NCBI GenBank assembly: GCA_002508635.1
Contig: DACO01000123.1
Span: 1-30,030 of the forward strand
Reading direction: 5' to 3'
From: Methanolobus sp. UBA118
GTDB lineage: Archaea > Halobacteriota > Methanosarcinia > Methanosarcinales > Methanosarcinaceae
Length of the DNA stretch: 30,030 nt
Shown: positions 16,800 through 25,032 of the stretch, in pieces
Layout of the letters: each line of letters begins with the position of its first letter
How positions within the stretch are numbered: position 1 is the stretch's first letter
Position numbers and translations under genes: made by a program
Notes under the pieces: generated by a model
Told to the model about the DNA's origin: nothing
What the model saw: the letters and a program-made list of their open reading frames with translations, nothing else
Database searches by the model: none

Positions 16800-18281
16800 A
16801 TGTTCAAAAAGGTACTTGTTGCAAACCGGGGCGAGATCGCAATAAGAGCGATGAGAGCATGCCGGGAACTTGGCGTCCGGACAGTAGCGGTTTACTCGGA
16901 AGCTGATAAGAACGCTCTCTTTACAAAATATGCAGACGAAGCTTACTATATCGGCCCCGCACCCTCCAGCCAGAGCTATCTCAATATTGACAAGATAATA
17001 GAAGTAGCACTTGAGAGCGGAGCAGAGGCCGTACATCCGGGCTATGGTTTTCTTTCAGAGAACAGCACCTTTGCCAGAAAATGTGAGGAAGCCGGAATCG
17101 TGTTTATCGGTCCGCCAAGTGAGGCAATAGACCAGATGGGTAGCAAGATCGCTGCAAGAAATACAATGATAAAGGCAGGCGTCCCTGTTGTTCCAGGAAC
17201 CGAGGGAGCCGTGGCAAGTGAAGAGGAAGCCGTGGAGATCGCAGATTCCATAGGCTACCCCGTAATAATCAAAGCTTCCGCAGGCGGTGGCGGAATCGGA
17301 ATGAAGATCGTGCACTCCAAGGAAGGTTTTAAGACCGCACTTCAGTCCATCCAGTCCGTTGCGTCTTCGGCTTTCGGAGATCCCACAGTATTCATTGAGA
17401 AATATGTGGAGGAACCACGGCACATAGAATTCCAGATCCTTGCCGACAAGTACGGGGACGTGGTCTATGTAATGGAAAGGGAATGTTCCATACAGCGCAG
17501 ACACCAGAAGCTTATTGAGGAAGCACCTTCTCCGGTCATGACTCCCGAGCTCCGCAAGGAGATGGGAGAGACCGCAGTCAGAGCTGCCAAGGCAATAGGT
17601 TATGAGAACGCAGGAACAGTCGAGTTCCTCTATTCCAAAGGAGAGTTCTATTTCCTTGAAGTAAACACTCGGTTGCAGGTAGAGCACACAATCACCGAAA
17701 TGATCACAGGCATCGATCTTGCAAAACAGCAGTTGCGTATTGCCTGGGGAGAGAAGCTGCCCTTCAAGCAGGAAGATATAACCCACAGAGGCTGGGCGAT
17801 CGAATGCCGTATAAATGCCGAGGATCCTCTAAACGATTTTTCACCATCACCAGGTAAGATCAGAAGATATCGTTCCGCAGGTGGCCCCGGAATACGTGTT
17901 GACAGCGGAGTCCACATGGGATACACAATATCTCCCTATTACGATTCCATGATCTCAAAACTCTGTGCATGGGGACAGACCAGAGAAGAGGCAATCGATC
18001 GTATGAAGCGTGCACTGTACGAATATGTGGTCGTGGGAGTTACAACAAATATCCCGTTCCACAAGGCTGTACTGCAACACCAGGCCTTCAGAGAAGGTGA
18101 GCTTACCACACATTTCATCGACGAACACAATATCATAGAGGATGTAAAGAAGGTCGTGAAAGAAGAGTTGGAAAAAGGGGTTACCCTGGCATCGGCACTT
18201 GATAACCGGGAGCAGAAAATTGCAGCTATCACCGCAGCCGTAGGTTCCTATATGGAAGCCATTGAGAAACAGAAAAAATAA
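16800..18281 (+). CDS. pycA: Pyruvate carboxylase subunit A (biotin carboxylase)
   Basis: At 493 residues this is a canonical biotin carboxylase. It has the N-terminal FKKVLVANRGEIAIRAMRA fold, HPGYGFLSEN at 79-88, the ATP-grasp glycine loop KASAGGGGIGMKI (158-170), ECSIQRRHQKLIEEAPSP (228-245) and the catalytic NTRLQVEHTITE segment near 287-298. It uses ATP and bicarbonate to carboxylate the biotin carried on PycB. The GGGAG ribosome binding site overlaps the pycB stop region, so the two are translated from one mRNA. Oddly for the enzyme class, but normal for archaea, the two functions are separate polypeptides, and the transferase subunit is encoded first. Confidence 0.97.
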   Translation: MFKKVLVANRGEIAIRAMRACRELGVRTVAVYSEADKNALFTKYADEAYYIGPAPSSQSYLNIDKIIEVALESGAEAVHPGYGFLSENSTFARKCEEAGIVFIGPPSEAIDQMGSKIAARNTMIKAGVPVVPGTEGAVASEEEAVEIADSIGYPVIIKASAGGGGIGMKIVHSKEGFKTALQSIQSVASSAFGDPTVFIEKYVEEPRHIEFQILADKYGDVVYVMERECSIQRRHQKLIEEAPSPVMTPELRKEMGETAVRAAKAIGYENAGTVEFLYSKGEFYFLEVNTRLQVEHTITEMITGIDLAKQQLRIAWGEKLPFKQEDITHRGWAIECRINAEDPLNDFSPSPGKIRRYRSAGGPGIRVDSGVHMGYTISPYYDSMISKLCAWGQTREEAIDRMKRALYEYVVVGVTTNIPFHKAVLQHQAFREGELTTHFIDEHNIIEDVKKVVKEELEKGVTLASALDNREQKIAAITAAVGSYMEAIEKQKK

Positions 18282-18288
18282 TTAATCT

Positions 18289-18323
18289 GTGAGTAATATA
18301 TAGTTTAGGGACTAATTATTCAC
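18289..18323 (+). promoter_or_regulatory. Inverted repeat around the bpl TATA box: candidate autoregulatory BirA operator
   Basis: GTGAGTAAT (18289-18297) and ATTATTCAC (18315-18323) are inverted arms matching at 8 of 9 positions, 17 bases apart. A TATA element (ATATATAG, 18296-18303) sits between and overlaps them, so a protein bound here would block the promoter. The right arm is part of the 11-base motif also present before pycB. The bpl GTG at 18337 is 13 bases beyond. Confidence 0.5.
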
Positions 18324-18336
18324 TGGTGAGATAGCT

Positions 18337-19308
18337 GTGAATGGGAACAAAGCCGAGATTATCAGAATACTTCAGAGTTCGGGAGGCAAACCGGTATCCG
18401 GCCAGGAGATCGGATCAAAGCTTGGCATAACACGTGCAATGGTCTGGAAATACATAAGAGAGATCAGAAAGGACGGTTATGAGATCAAGTCCTCCCCAAA
18501 GGTAGGCTATGCCCTTAAATCCTCACCTGACATGCTTTATCCCGAGCAGATAAAAGCCGGGCTTGAAACGAGCCTGCTTGGGAGAGAGATCCTTTATTAT
18601 AATGAAGTGGAATCCACCAACAGCATTGCAAAAGAGCTTGCATCAAAGTATCCCGAAGGTACCGTTGTCATAGCGGAAACCCAGAAAAAAGGACGCGGGC
18701 GCATGGGAAGTGAATGGCAGTCACTTCCGGGCGGCATCTGGTTCTCGGTCATTCTAAAGCCTTCTGTTCCCCTTGAATATACCGCAAAGATGACACTTGT
18801 TGCCGGCCTGGCCGTCAGCAAGGCAATGCGAGAGCTTGGAGTGGATGCCCGCATCAAGTGGCCTAATGATGTGCTCATTCATGGGAAAAAGGTCTGCGGG
18901 ATATTAACTGAAGTTGATGCCGAAGTGGAGAAGATAGATCATGTAATTCTCGGGATCGGCATCAATGCAAATGTCAGGCAGAGTGAGTTCAGAGAAGAGA
19001 TCAGGGAAGATTCCACAAGTCTTGAAGACGAAGTCGGGAAACCCATCGACAGGATCGCTTTCATGAAACAACTGCTCTTTGAACTCGAGCAGCAATACAT
19101 TAAATTTACTACGCAGAAGTTCTCGGATATTGTCAGTGAATGGATATCCCTCTCCGATACCATCGGAAAAGAAGTGACCGTCACAACGCCTGTAAAGATA
19201 ATCGAAGGTAAAGCAGTGGGCGTTACCGACAAAGGTGCACTTCTTGTCAAAACAAAGAACAACGTCAGAGAGGAGATCATTGCAGGACGCTGCCGGTATA
19301 GCAAATAA
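18337..19308 (+). CDS. birA: Biotin--[acetyl-CoA-carboxylase]-type protein ligase with DNA-binding domain (BirA-like)
   Basis: Of 323 residues, the first ~60 form a winged HTH (SGQEIGSKLGITRAMVWKYIREI), as in bifunctional BirA. The catalytic domain shows VESTNSIAKELA, the biotinyl-AMP loop GRGRMGSEWQS (119-129), GGIWFSVIL, KWPNDVLIHGKKVCGILTE (174-192, with the biotin-contacting lysine) and ILGIGINAN. The last ~45 residues are the small SH3-like C-terminal domain. It activates biotin with ATP and attaches it to K540 of PycB. The HTH suggests it also represses biotin-linked genes. The GTG start is supported by GGTGAG six bases upstream, and a 55-base gap with its own promoter separates it from pycA. 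Confidence 0.95.
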   Translation: MNGNKAEIIRILQSSGGKPVSGQEIGSKLGITRAMVWKYIREIRKDGYEIKSSPKVGYALKSSPDMLYPEQIKAGLETSLLGREILYYNEVESTNSIAKELASKYPEGTVVIAETQKKGRGRMGSEWQSLPGGIWFSVILKPSVPLEYTAKMTLVAGLAVSKAMRELGVDARIKWPNDVLIHGKKVCGILTEVDAEVEKIDHVILGIGINANVRQSEFREEIREDSTSLEDEVGKPIDRIAFMKQLLFELEQQYIKFTTQKFSDIVSEWISLSDTIGKEVTVTTPVKIIEGKAVGVTDKGALLVKTKNNVREEIIAGRCRYSK

Positions 19309-19882
19309 TGGTCCGATCAGGGAGAAAAATCCAGAGGACATCCGAAACATCATAATCACCCTAGTTCTGCTACTTTTTTTATTATCTTTTATACCAACTG
19401 CCACATGCGCAGAGGATGAACTGCTTCTAAACGGAACAGGCATCTTCCTGACTACCGGTGAGAGCTGGTCCTTTGACCAGGGGTATCATCTCAGGGTCAA
19501 AAGCGTCAATCCGGCAAATGACAGGGTATGGGTTGAACTTTCTCTTAACGGGGAAATCCTGCACGAAGGCATACTGGGTGAAGGCGAGAGTCTTGTCTAC
19601 TCCCATAACAGGGAAATCCTGAACATCACCATGGATACCATATACACAAGCCCCAGCGGGGAACTTGTCACGTTCAAACCGGTTTACCAGTACCTGGATC
19701 CGGCACTTCCGGAACCCGAGGTACATAAAGACACAGAGGATAACCAATCGCAGGACGATATGGCAGGCGACCAGTCAGTAGACAACAGCAGATCCATACC
19801 CGGATTTGGGATCCTGATTGCGTCCATAGTACTGACAACTGTCACATACTATTTTGGCAGGAAAGAACGTGATAAAAAATAA
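19280..19882 (+). CDS. Small secreted S-layer-domain-like protein with C-terminal membrane anchor
   Basis: A hydrophobic signal segment (IIITLVLLLFLLSFIPTATCA) is followed by one domain reading LTTGESWSFDQGYHLRVKSVNPANDRVWVELSLNGEILHEGILGEGESLVY. This resembles one half of the duplicated S-layer domain of Methanosarcinales (wxFxxGYxLxVKxI, VWLxLxxNG). An Asp/Glu/Gln-rich linker leads to PGFGILIASIVLTTVTYYFGRKERDKK, which looks like a PGF-CTERM-type archaeosortase sorting and anchoring tail. It probably sits at the outer face of the membrane. The start is uncertain: I prefer the TTG at 19280, preceded by AGGAG, which overlaps the end of bpl by 29 bases; a GTG at 19235 is in the same frame. The overlap suggests co-transcription with bpl. 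Confidence 0.72.
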   Translation: MQDAAGIANNGPIREKNPEDIRNIIITLVLLLFLLSFIPTATCAEDELLLNGTGIFLTTGESWSFDQGYHLRVKSVNPANDRVWVELSLNGEILHEGILGEGESLVYSHNREILNITMDTIYTSPSGELVTFKPVYQYLDPALPEPEVHKDTEDNQSQDDMAGDQSVDNSRSIPGFGILIASIVLTTVTYYFGRKERDKK

Positions 19883-19901
19883 ACAGGAAAAGTAAAAGAT
19901 A

Positions 19902-19916
19902 ACGGGACATGCCCGT
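19902..19916. terminator. Short hairpin between convergent genes
   Basis: ACGGG and CCCGT arms around a five-base loop lie in the 38-base gap between the S-layer-like gene and the convergent coiled-coil gene. It is too short to be sure of; it could act as a weak bidirectional terminator. Confidence 0.3.
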
Positions 19917-19920
19917 CACT

Positions 19921-20841
19921 TCAGAATTTAAGATCCCCCTTTTCCATCAGGACCTTGAGATCCTCAAGGCTTAACCTGCCGTTCTTATCGAGTTTCTCTT
20001 TAGCGGATTCCAGATGTTCTTCCTGTTTCTTCTCATCCTTTTCAAGATTAATTTCGTTGAGTTTTTCCAGATAGACATCCAGTTCTTCTCTCAGATGAGC
20101 TATTTTTTCCTTGAGAGGATCGATCCTTTCCCTGATGGGTGCGGTAGCTTCGAACTTTGCAGTGATCTGGGAATGCGCAAGGTCAGCCCCCTTGCGTACT
20201 TCATCAACCTGCTTGTAGATATCGATCATCTCAAGATGATACTTCTGTGACTGTTCCGCAAGCTCCTGGATCTCATCACCCACATCCGCATGAGTGTCGA
20301 ACACTTCCTTTGAACTCTCATATGCTTGTACAAGCTCCTGATGAACTTTGTTCGCATCAAAGGCTGCATCAAGACGCTCCTTCATTGAAAGCAGTCTCTC
20401 ATACAGGTCTATTTCATGATTTAAAGGAATATCAGCATTTACGAAAACATCAAGGTCAGCAACATAGGATTTTGAAAGAGTTTCAACGCTTCCCTTTGAA
20501 ATTTTATTCAGGTCATCACGCTTGCTCTTTAGTTCGGATATCTCGGAAGAAAACTGGCGTTTATTATCCTGGATCTCATTCCTTGTAGATTTAAGAGAAG
20601 CTATCTTTTCATTGAAGGCATCCCTTTTGGATTTGGCTTCACGGGCCTTCTTAACAAGTGCCTTTACCTGAGAGTTCAGTTCATTGCGCTTTGTTTTGAG
20701 ATCATCCATATTGGTGCGGTGGAGTTTTAACTCCTTATAGATGGATTTTAACTCCCTGTCATGCTGGCCTATTTGGGTCCTGAGATCATTGACCTTGTTC
20801 TTTAACTCTTTTTCTGACATGTTTGAAAGATCATCGGTCAT
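19921..20841 (-). CDS. Long coiled-coil protein, archaeal COG1340-like
   Basis: Almost all 306 residues are heptad-patterned, Lys/Glu-rich helix. One long coiled coil runs over ~5-130, a break without clear heptads lies at ~130-190 (ADLDVFVNADIPLNHEIDLYERLL), and a second coil covers ~190-285. There is no catalytic motif. It resembles an archaeal family of SMC-like coiled-coil proteins often annotated, without good reason, as phosphoserine phosphatase. Its start codon overlaps the stop of the upstream coiled-coil gene (ATGA), so the two are translationally coupled and may form a heteromeric rod (inference). It is the last gene of the MCM-DUF424 run. The function is unknown. Confidence 0.85.
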   Translation of the reverse strand: MTDDLSNMSEKELKNKVNDLRTQIGQHDRELKSIYKELKLHRTNMDDLKTKRNELNSQVKALVKKAREAKSKRDAFNEKIASLKSTRNEIQDNKRQFSSEISELKSKRDDLNKISKGSVETLSKSYVADLDVFVNADIPLNHEIDLYERLLSMKERLDAAFDANKVHQELVQAYESSKEVFDTHADVGDEIQELAEQSQKYHLEMIDIYKQVDEVRKGADLAHSQITAKFEATAPIRERIDPLKEKIAHLREELDVYLEKLNEINLEKDEKKQEEHLESAKEKLDKNGRLSLEDLKVLMEKGDLKF

Positions 20842-21506
20842 GCCTTCACCTCATTTTCCTGTCCTGATGAAAGTTTCTTCCAGTAGTCCAGCGCTTCCCT
20901 GTGACTGCCTATACGGTTCTCAAGCCATTTGTGCCGGGGAGCTATTTCATTTAGTTCTTTTTCAGAATCCGCTTTCTCTTTATCGAAATCCACATCCGAA
21001 TTCTTTATAGAGGACAGCTCCGTACTTGATGCAAGGGCATCGTTTACCCTTGCCTTGGCTAAAGCCACAGCATCCCTGATATTGGAATTGTCTGGACTGA
21101 GCGAGGACAGATTCTCAAGAATGGAATTGACAATCTTTTTCTCCTCTTCCGGCGGAAGCTGGGTCTTTGCCTTTGAGACCTCTGCTGAAACTTCCCTTAA
21201 AGCCTTCAGGAATGCAGAATCACCTTCAGCAAGTGATTTCAGATCATCCAGTTCTTTTTCAGCCTGATGGTAGAATAACTGCCTCTTTTCAGCCAGGATA
21301 TCCAGCTTGCTGTTCATTTCTTCTTTTTTCTGCTTGGAAGAACTTATGACAGAGTTCAGGGATTCCATTCGGTTCTCTATCCCGCTTAGCTCTGATGTAT
21401 ATTCGTCCAAAAAACGTTTATGCTTGTCAATTACCTTTTCAAGGAGTTCCTGTTTCTCATAGGTAGTAATATCTACAGCAGTTCCATCCTGGGCACTGTC
21501 ACTCAT
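20838..21506 (-). CDS. Coiled-coil protein partner
   Basis: Its 222 residues are mainly coiled coil (about 12-100 and 160-215), rich in Glu, Lys and Ser, with a middle helical region (AEVSKAKTQLPPEEEKKIVNSIL) that may be globular. I see no enzymatic motif, membrane segment or zinc ligands. It lies between DUF424 and the longer coiled-coil gene, with a 17-base gap on one side and a 4-base overlap on the other. A GAGGTG ribosome binding site precedes the ATG. The tight spacing argues for one operon with MCM and DUF424. The function is unknown; a structural or scaffold role with the neighbouring coiled coil is the simplest guess. Confidence 0.82.
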   Translation of the reverse strand: MSDSAQDGTAVDITTYEKQELLEKVIDKHKRFLDEYTSELSGIENRMESLNSVISSSKQKKEEMNSKLDILAEKRQLFYHQAEKELDDLKSLAEGDSAFLKALREVSAEVSKAKTQLPPEEEKKIVNSILENLSSLSPDNSNIRDAVALAKARVNDALASSTELSSIKNSDVDFDKEKADSEKELNEIAPRHKWLENRIGSHREALDYWKKLSSGQENEVKA

Positions 21507-21523
21507 AGATACACCTCACAATC

Positions 21524-21814
21524 TTAAATTCTGAATACCTGGGCATGTGCAACCCCATCGATAAATCTGACACAATCCTTATCCACAACACCACACTCTA
21601 TGGCACAGGATACGGACCGTTCCCCGAAGATATTGATATTGCCGGCACCTGCCAGGGTGTCCCTTACCCTATCTTCCGATACAAGGTCACCCTTATAAAA
21701 ATCCTCCGAAATAGTGATACTTATATCGCCTTCTTTCAGTGTCTTTCCGATCAGTCCCCTGTCGCAAAGGGCAACGATCACACTATCACCGGATCTATGT
21801 ATTTTAAGATACAT
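21524..21814 (-). CDS. DUF424 family archaeal protein
   Basis: This small protein (96 residues from the ATG) has the DUF424 pattern: MYLKIHRSGDSVIVALCDRGLIGKTL at the start, then ISEDFYKGDLVSEDRVRDTLAGAGNINIFGERSVSCAIECGVV and a C-terminal hydrophobic strand. The family is archaeal and has no function I can state with confidence. An in-frame TTG lies one codon upstream, but GTGAT just before favours the ATG at 21814. It begins 13 bases after the MCM stop codon, so it is almost certainly co-transcribed with the helicase gene. That makes an information-processing role plausible (inference). Confidence 0.88.
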   Translation of the reverse strand: MYLKIHRSGDSVIVALCDRGLIGKTLKEGDISITISEDFYKGDLVSEDRVRDTLAGAGNINIFGERSVSCAIECGVVDKDCVRFIDGVAHAQVFRI

Positions 21815-21827
21815 CAAATCACATCTA

Positions 21828-23918
21828 TTATACTACTTTTACATGGTCTTTATCTGGCTTGAGCAGATCACCCGTACGGCGCATCTTGGAAATAAGCTCT
21901 TCAGCATGTTCTTTGTCTATCTGCTGTGCCTGTGCTTCAGCATAGACTTCCTCAAGAGGAGCTTTGCCTCCGGGGTGCCTTTCACCAACCGTTTTGATTA
22001 CTTCTTTAATCAACTTTATCTTATCCCTCTGGCTCTTGGTAGTGCCCGAGGCGATAATATCAACATCCATTACACCGGTGTCAGGGTCGACTCCAACCTG
22101 TTTAAGGCATGCATATACTATCCTGGTGGTCCTCTTGGCATCATCCATAGTGGCCACGTTACTGAGCCGAAGCCTGGCACTTGCCTCCGCGAGCCTGACC
22201 AGTGCTTCAAGCTGGCGGGCTGTTACCGGAACGGGTGAATCTTTACCCTCACCCATTTTACGCAGGTCCATGTAGAACTTGACAAGGTGATCACGGGCAT
22301 CATCCTCCATTACAGGATAGATGTTCCTTCTGGCATATGCAACGTATTTGCGCAAAAGGTCGGGATCGATGTCAGGCTTGACTACCTCCATATGTTCGTC
22401 TACCTGATCCTGGGTGATCTCGCTTGACATTATATTCTTACGTTGTTCGGAAAGTTCTCCTGCATAATGAGACTTGAGAATATGCCTGGCAATCCTTGAA
22501 TCCATATCCTCGTTGGGAGTGTCCAGCAGGACGAATATCATATCAAATCTTGACATTAGTGCCGGAGGCATACTTATCTGCTGGGCTATACCTTCATACC
22601 TGTCAAAACGCCCGTACTTGGGGTTTGCAGCTCCCAGAAGTGCACAGCGGGATTTCAACGTGGCAATGATACCTGCCTTTGCCACAGAAATGGTCTGCTG
22701 TTCCATTGCTTCGTGAAGTGCACTCTTATCCTCTGAGCTCATCTTGTCCATCTCGTCAATGGAAGCTATACCCATATCGGCCATCACAAGAGCACCTGCT
22801 TCCAGGGTCCAGCGCCCGTCTCCGAGATCGTCCCTGACAGCCGCTGCGGTAAGACCGCTCGAAGATGCACTTTTTCCTGATGCAAAGACACCCCTTGGTG
22901 CAAGCTTTACCATATAGCGTAGCAACTGACTCTTAGCAACACCCGGATCTCCCACAAGCAGCATATGAATATCCCCACGCACCCTGGAACCATCCGGCAG
23001 GTGTTTTGGAACACCTGAGAAGAGCTGAAGTGAAAGTGCTTCCTTTACATCCTCGTAACCGTAAATGGAAGGTGCAATGGATTTGATCACCTTATTGTAG
23101 ATCTCGGGATTGCTGCTCAGTGCGAGTATCTCTTCCTCATCTTCCGGCGATATCGCGAGTTCATCGAACTCCTGATCCACATATTCGATTGAGTTGGCGT
23201 GCAGGACAAGGTCATAGAAAGGTGACTTGCCTTCTCTTGTAGTCCTCTGGTGGGACCGGAGAATACCGTTGATGATCACACGATCACCTGGTTTTACTAT
23301 CCCTGCAAGGTCGTCCTCAACATCCACGTCAAGACTCTGCGGCTGTGAGCCACCTTTAAGGTTCTCTGGCGATTCCTGCACCTGCAGTTTCTGTGCGTCG
23401 ATAAAAAGAGACTGGTTGATCATTATTTTGAAAGGACCTTTTCTACCACAGGTTTCTTCCTCACATTCCATGGGTTCCACAAACTTGAGCTCAGTTTGAG
23501 GAAGCATGGTGATATGTTCACAACGCATGCACTTAAAAGCTGCATTGAGGATCTTAGGGCGAACCTCTGTGGCTTTTCTTATCATACCGTCAATGGCCAC
23601 CAGTTGCAGAAGATGTTTACTTCTAAGATCACGATTTGGTATTTTATTCGGAATCTTCACAAAACGAACCCTTGCATCTTCCAGCGATTTCTCAACAGGG
23701 AGATCTATATCCTGGAGTGCATTATCTGCAGATGGAATGACATCATCGGGATGAAACAGAAGTTCATCCGCCAGTTCCCTGTCAAAGATTTCAAGATCGG
23801 AAAAGTCAACATACAGACTACGCTGGTCAGGATAGTCGTTTGCAAGCTGGAGAATATTATCCCAGTAATATTTTTTTAGAAAAGCCCTGAACTTTTCGTC
23901 CCACTTACCTTCGGTCAT
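21828..23918 (-). CDS. mcm: MCM replicative DNA helicase
   Basis: The 696-residue protein has the full archaeal MCM layout. It has an N-terminal helical/OB region with a C4 zinc motif (C130, C133, C152, C157), then the AAA+ domain: Walker A GDPGVAKS (323-330), Walker B SIDEMD (386-391), sensor GAANPKYGRFD (429-439) and arginine finger SRFD (R457). A C-terminal winged helix starts near 620. MCM forms a hexameric ring that unwinds DNA ahead of the replication fork using ATP. I see no intein and no frameshift. It is followed 13 bases later by DUF424 and then two coiled-coil genes. A 125-base gap separates it from the TrmJ-like gene upstream. Confidence 0.97.
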   Translation of the reverse strand: MTEGKWDEKFRAFLKKYYWDNILQLANDYPDQRSLYVDFSDLEIFDRELADELLFHPDDVIPSADNALQDIDLPVEKSLEDARVRFVKIPNKIPNRDLRSKHLLQLVAIDGMIRKATEVRPKILNAAFKCMRCEHITMLPQTELKFVEPMECEEETCGRKGPFKIMINQSLFIDAQKLQVQESPENLKGGSQPQSLDVDVEDDLAGIVKPGDRVIINGILRSHQRTTREGKSPFYDLVLHANSIEYVDQEFDELAISPEDEEEILALSSNPEIYNKVIKSIAPSIYGYEDVKEALSLQLFSGVPKHLPDGSRVRGDIHMLLVGDPGVAKSQLLRYMVKLAPRGVFASGKSASSSGLTAAAVRDDLGDGRWTLEAGALVMADMGIASIDEMDKMSSEDKSALHEAMEQQTISVAKAGIIATLKSRCALLGAANPKYGRFDRYEGIAQQISMPPALMSRFDMIFVLLDTPNEDMDSRIARHILKSHYAGELSEQRKNIMSSEITQDQVDEHMEVVKPDIDPDLLRKYVAYARRNIYPVMEDDARDHLVKFYMDLRKMGEGKDSPVPVTARQLEALVRLAEASARLRLSNVATMDDAKRTTRIVYACLKQVGVDPDTGVMDVDIIASGTTKSQRDKIKLIKEVIKTVGERHPGGKAPLEEVYAEAQAQQIDKEHAEELISKMRRTGDLLKPDKDHVKVV

Positions 23919-24043
23919 TTTTACACAAGAATTTACGCAGAATTTCGGTTAAAGGATTATGTACACCGGATAGAATCCGGCAGGGTATGCAAGATGCACC
24001 TGAAACAATATGAATATTTCGAAACATCATTGAGTGTCAAAGA

Positions 24044-24736
24044 TTATTCACGGATGTGCTGCTGTATCTTTCTCAGTATCCCCCTCAGGGTTTGTACTTC
24101 ACGCTCAAGCAGACAGGCCCTTCCGAATATTCTCTTGATCATGAGCTTTGTCTTTTCCTTTTTATGTTCGGGATAATCTATGTCATCCAGCAGCTCCGCA
24201 AAGTGCTCATGCAGCAGACGTACATCAAAGGCATCCGCAAGCGGCAGTTCACCGGTTGTCAGGTCGCTTAATTCATAGAGTACAACCGCAACCGCATGTG
24301 ACAGGTTCATGACCGGGTAGACCTCGGACGTGGGAATGGTCATTATCATGTCACAGAGGCTTAGCTCCTCCCTGCTAAAACCCTGATCCTCCCTGCCAAA
24401 AAGCACTGCCACATTGCCATCCATTCCGGATAGCCGTTCCCTGATCTCACGTGGAGAGAATGGAGGAATTCTCAGATGTTCGTCGAACTTAAGACCTGTA
24501 ATACCGGTGGTACCTATGACAATACTGGAATCCCCTATGGCATCCTCAAGTGAGGAAACAACAGTCGCATTCTGAAGCAGATCCCAGGCATGGGATGACA
24601 TCGCCCTGGCCTCAACTTCCAGTTTGCATGGGTTTACGAGCACAAGATCGGAAAAACCGAAGTTCTTCATTGCACGGGCCACAGAACCTACATTACCCTG
24701 GTACAGAGGTTCAACAAGTATTACTTTGAGATCCAT
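24044..24736 (-). CDS. trmJ: SPOUT-family RNA 2'-O-methyltransferase, TrmJ-like
   Basis: The 230 residues contain the three SpoU/TrmH knot motifs: PLYQGNVGSVARAMKNFGF (10-28, with the conserved Asn and Arg), LFGREDQGFSREEL (112-125) and IPTSEVYPVMNLSHAVAVVLYEL (134-156), which form the trefoil SAM site. The C-terminal ~70 residues are a helical extension like that of TrmJ. Archaeal TrmJ methylates the ribose at tRNA position 32; the exact target here is inferred. It has AAGGA before the ATG and a TATA-like ATTATAAT near 24780 on the minus strand. It is upstream of mcm but separated by 125 bases, so it may have its own transcript. Confidence 0.88.
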   Translation of the reverse strand: MDLKVILVEPLYQGNVGSVARAMKNFGFSDLVLVNPCKLEVEARAMSSHAWDLLQNATVVSSLEDAIGDSSIVIGTTGITGLKFDEHLRIPPFSPREIRERLSGMDGNVAVLFGREDQGFSREELSLCDMIMTIPTSEVYPVMNLSHAVAVVLYELSDLTTGELPLADAFDVRLLHEHFAELLDDIDYPEHKKEKTKLMIKRIFGRACLLEREVQTLRGILRKIQQHIRE

Positions 24737-24788
24737 GAGAATATTCCTTAAGTTTTTAAGCTGAATTATTAGAAGGTGATTATAATAT

Positions 24789-24817
24789 CATCTGTGTCAT
24801 CTTTGATACACCAGATG
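24789..24817 (+). other. Imperfect hairpin in the trmJ-hdrE divergent gap
   Basis: CATCTG (24789-24794) and CAGATG (24812-24817) pair. Inside them TGTCATC and GATACAC pair with one bulged base on each side around a three-base loop. It lies upstream of the proposed hdrE TATA box, so it would be a DNA-level site or belong to the divergent promoter region rather than the hdrE leader. The rest of the 296-base gap is AT-rich promoter DNA. Confidence 0.3.
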
Positions 24818-24911
24818 TCAGGATACTATTTATTTAAGCAGGTAGGAATTTATTGCCTGGAAAGTTTTTTGAGCATCGAGTCCCCTGATGCAGATATTTT
24901 CGATGCAAATC

Positions 24912-24919
24912 TTTAAATA
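24912..24919 (+). promoter_or_regulatory. Probable TATA box of hdrE-hdrD
   Basis: TTTAAATA sits about 120 bases before the hdrE ATG and would give a leader near 90 bases ending in the GGAG ribosome binding site at 25019-25022. A closer TATA-like element near 24996-25008 would remove that site from the mRNA, so I favour this one. Confidence 0.45.
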
Positions 24920-25032
24920 ATATCGATACTACAATCATGCAAACCAAAGCGGTTACTCATAGGTAAAAATGGATTTTGATTCTTTAAGATGGTAATTATA
25001 TTTTATGATGATATATCAGGAGAAAGGTAAAA

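Noticed and set aside
17055..17786. 243-codon open frame antisense to pycA
   Set aside because: pycA is a full-length, strongly conserved gene on the other strand; the antisense frame has no domain pattern.
24895..24936. Short TCGAT/ATCGA inverted arms around the hdrE TATA box
   Set aside because: Five-base arms in AT-rich DNA are expected by chance; without conservation it is not a credible operator.
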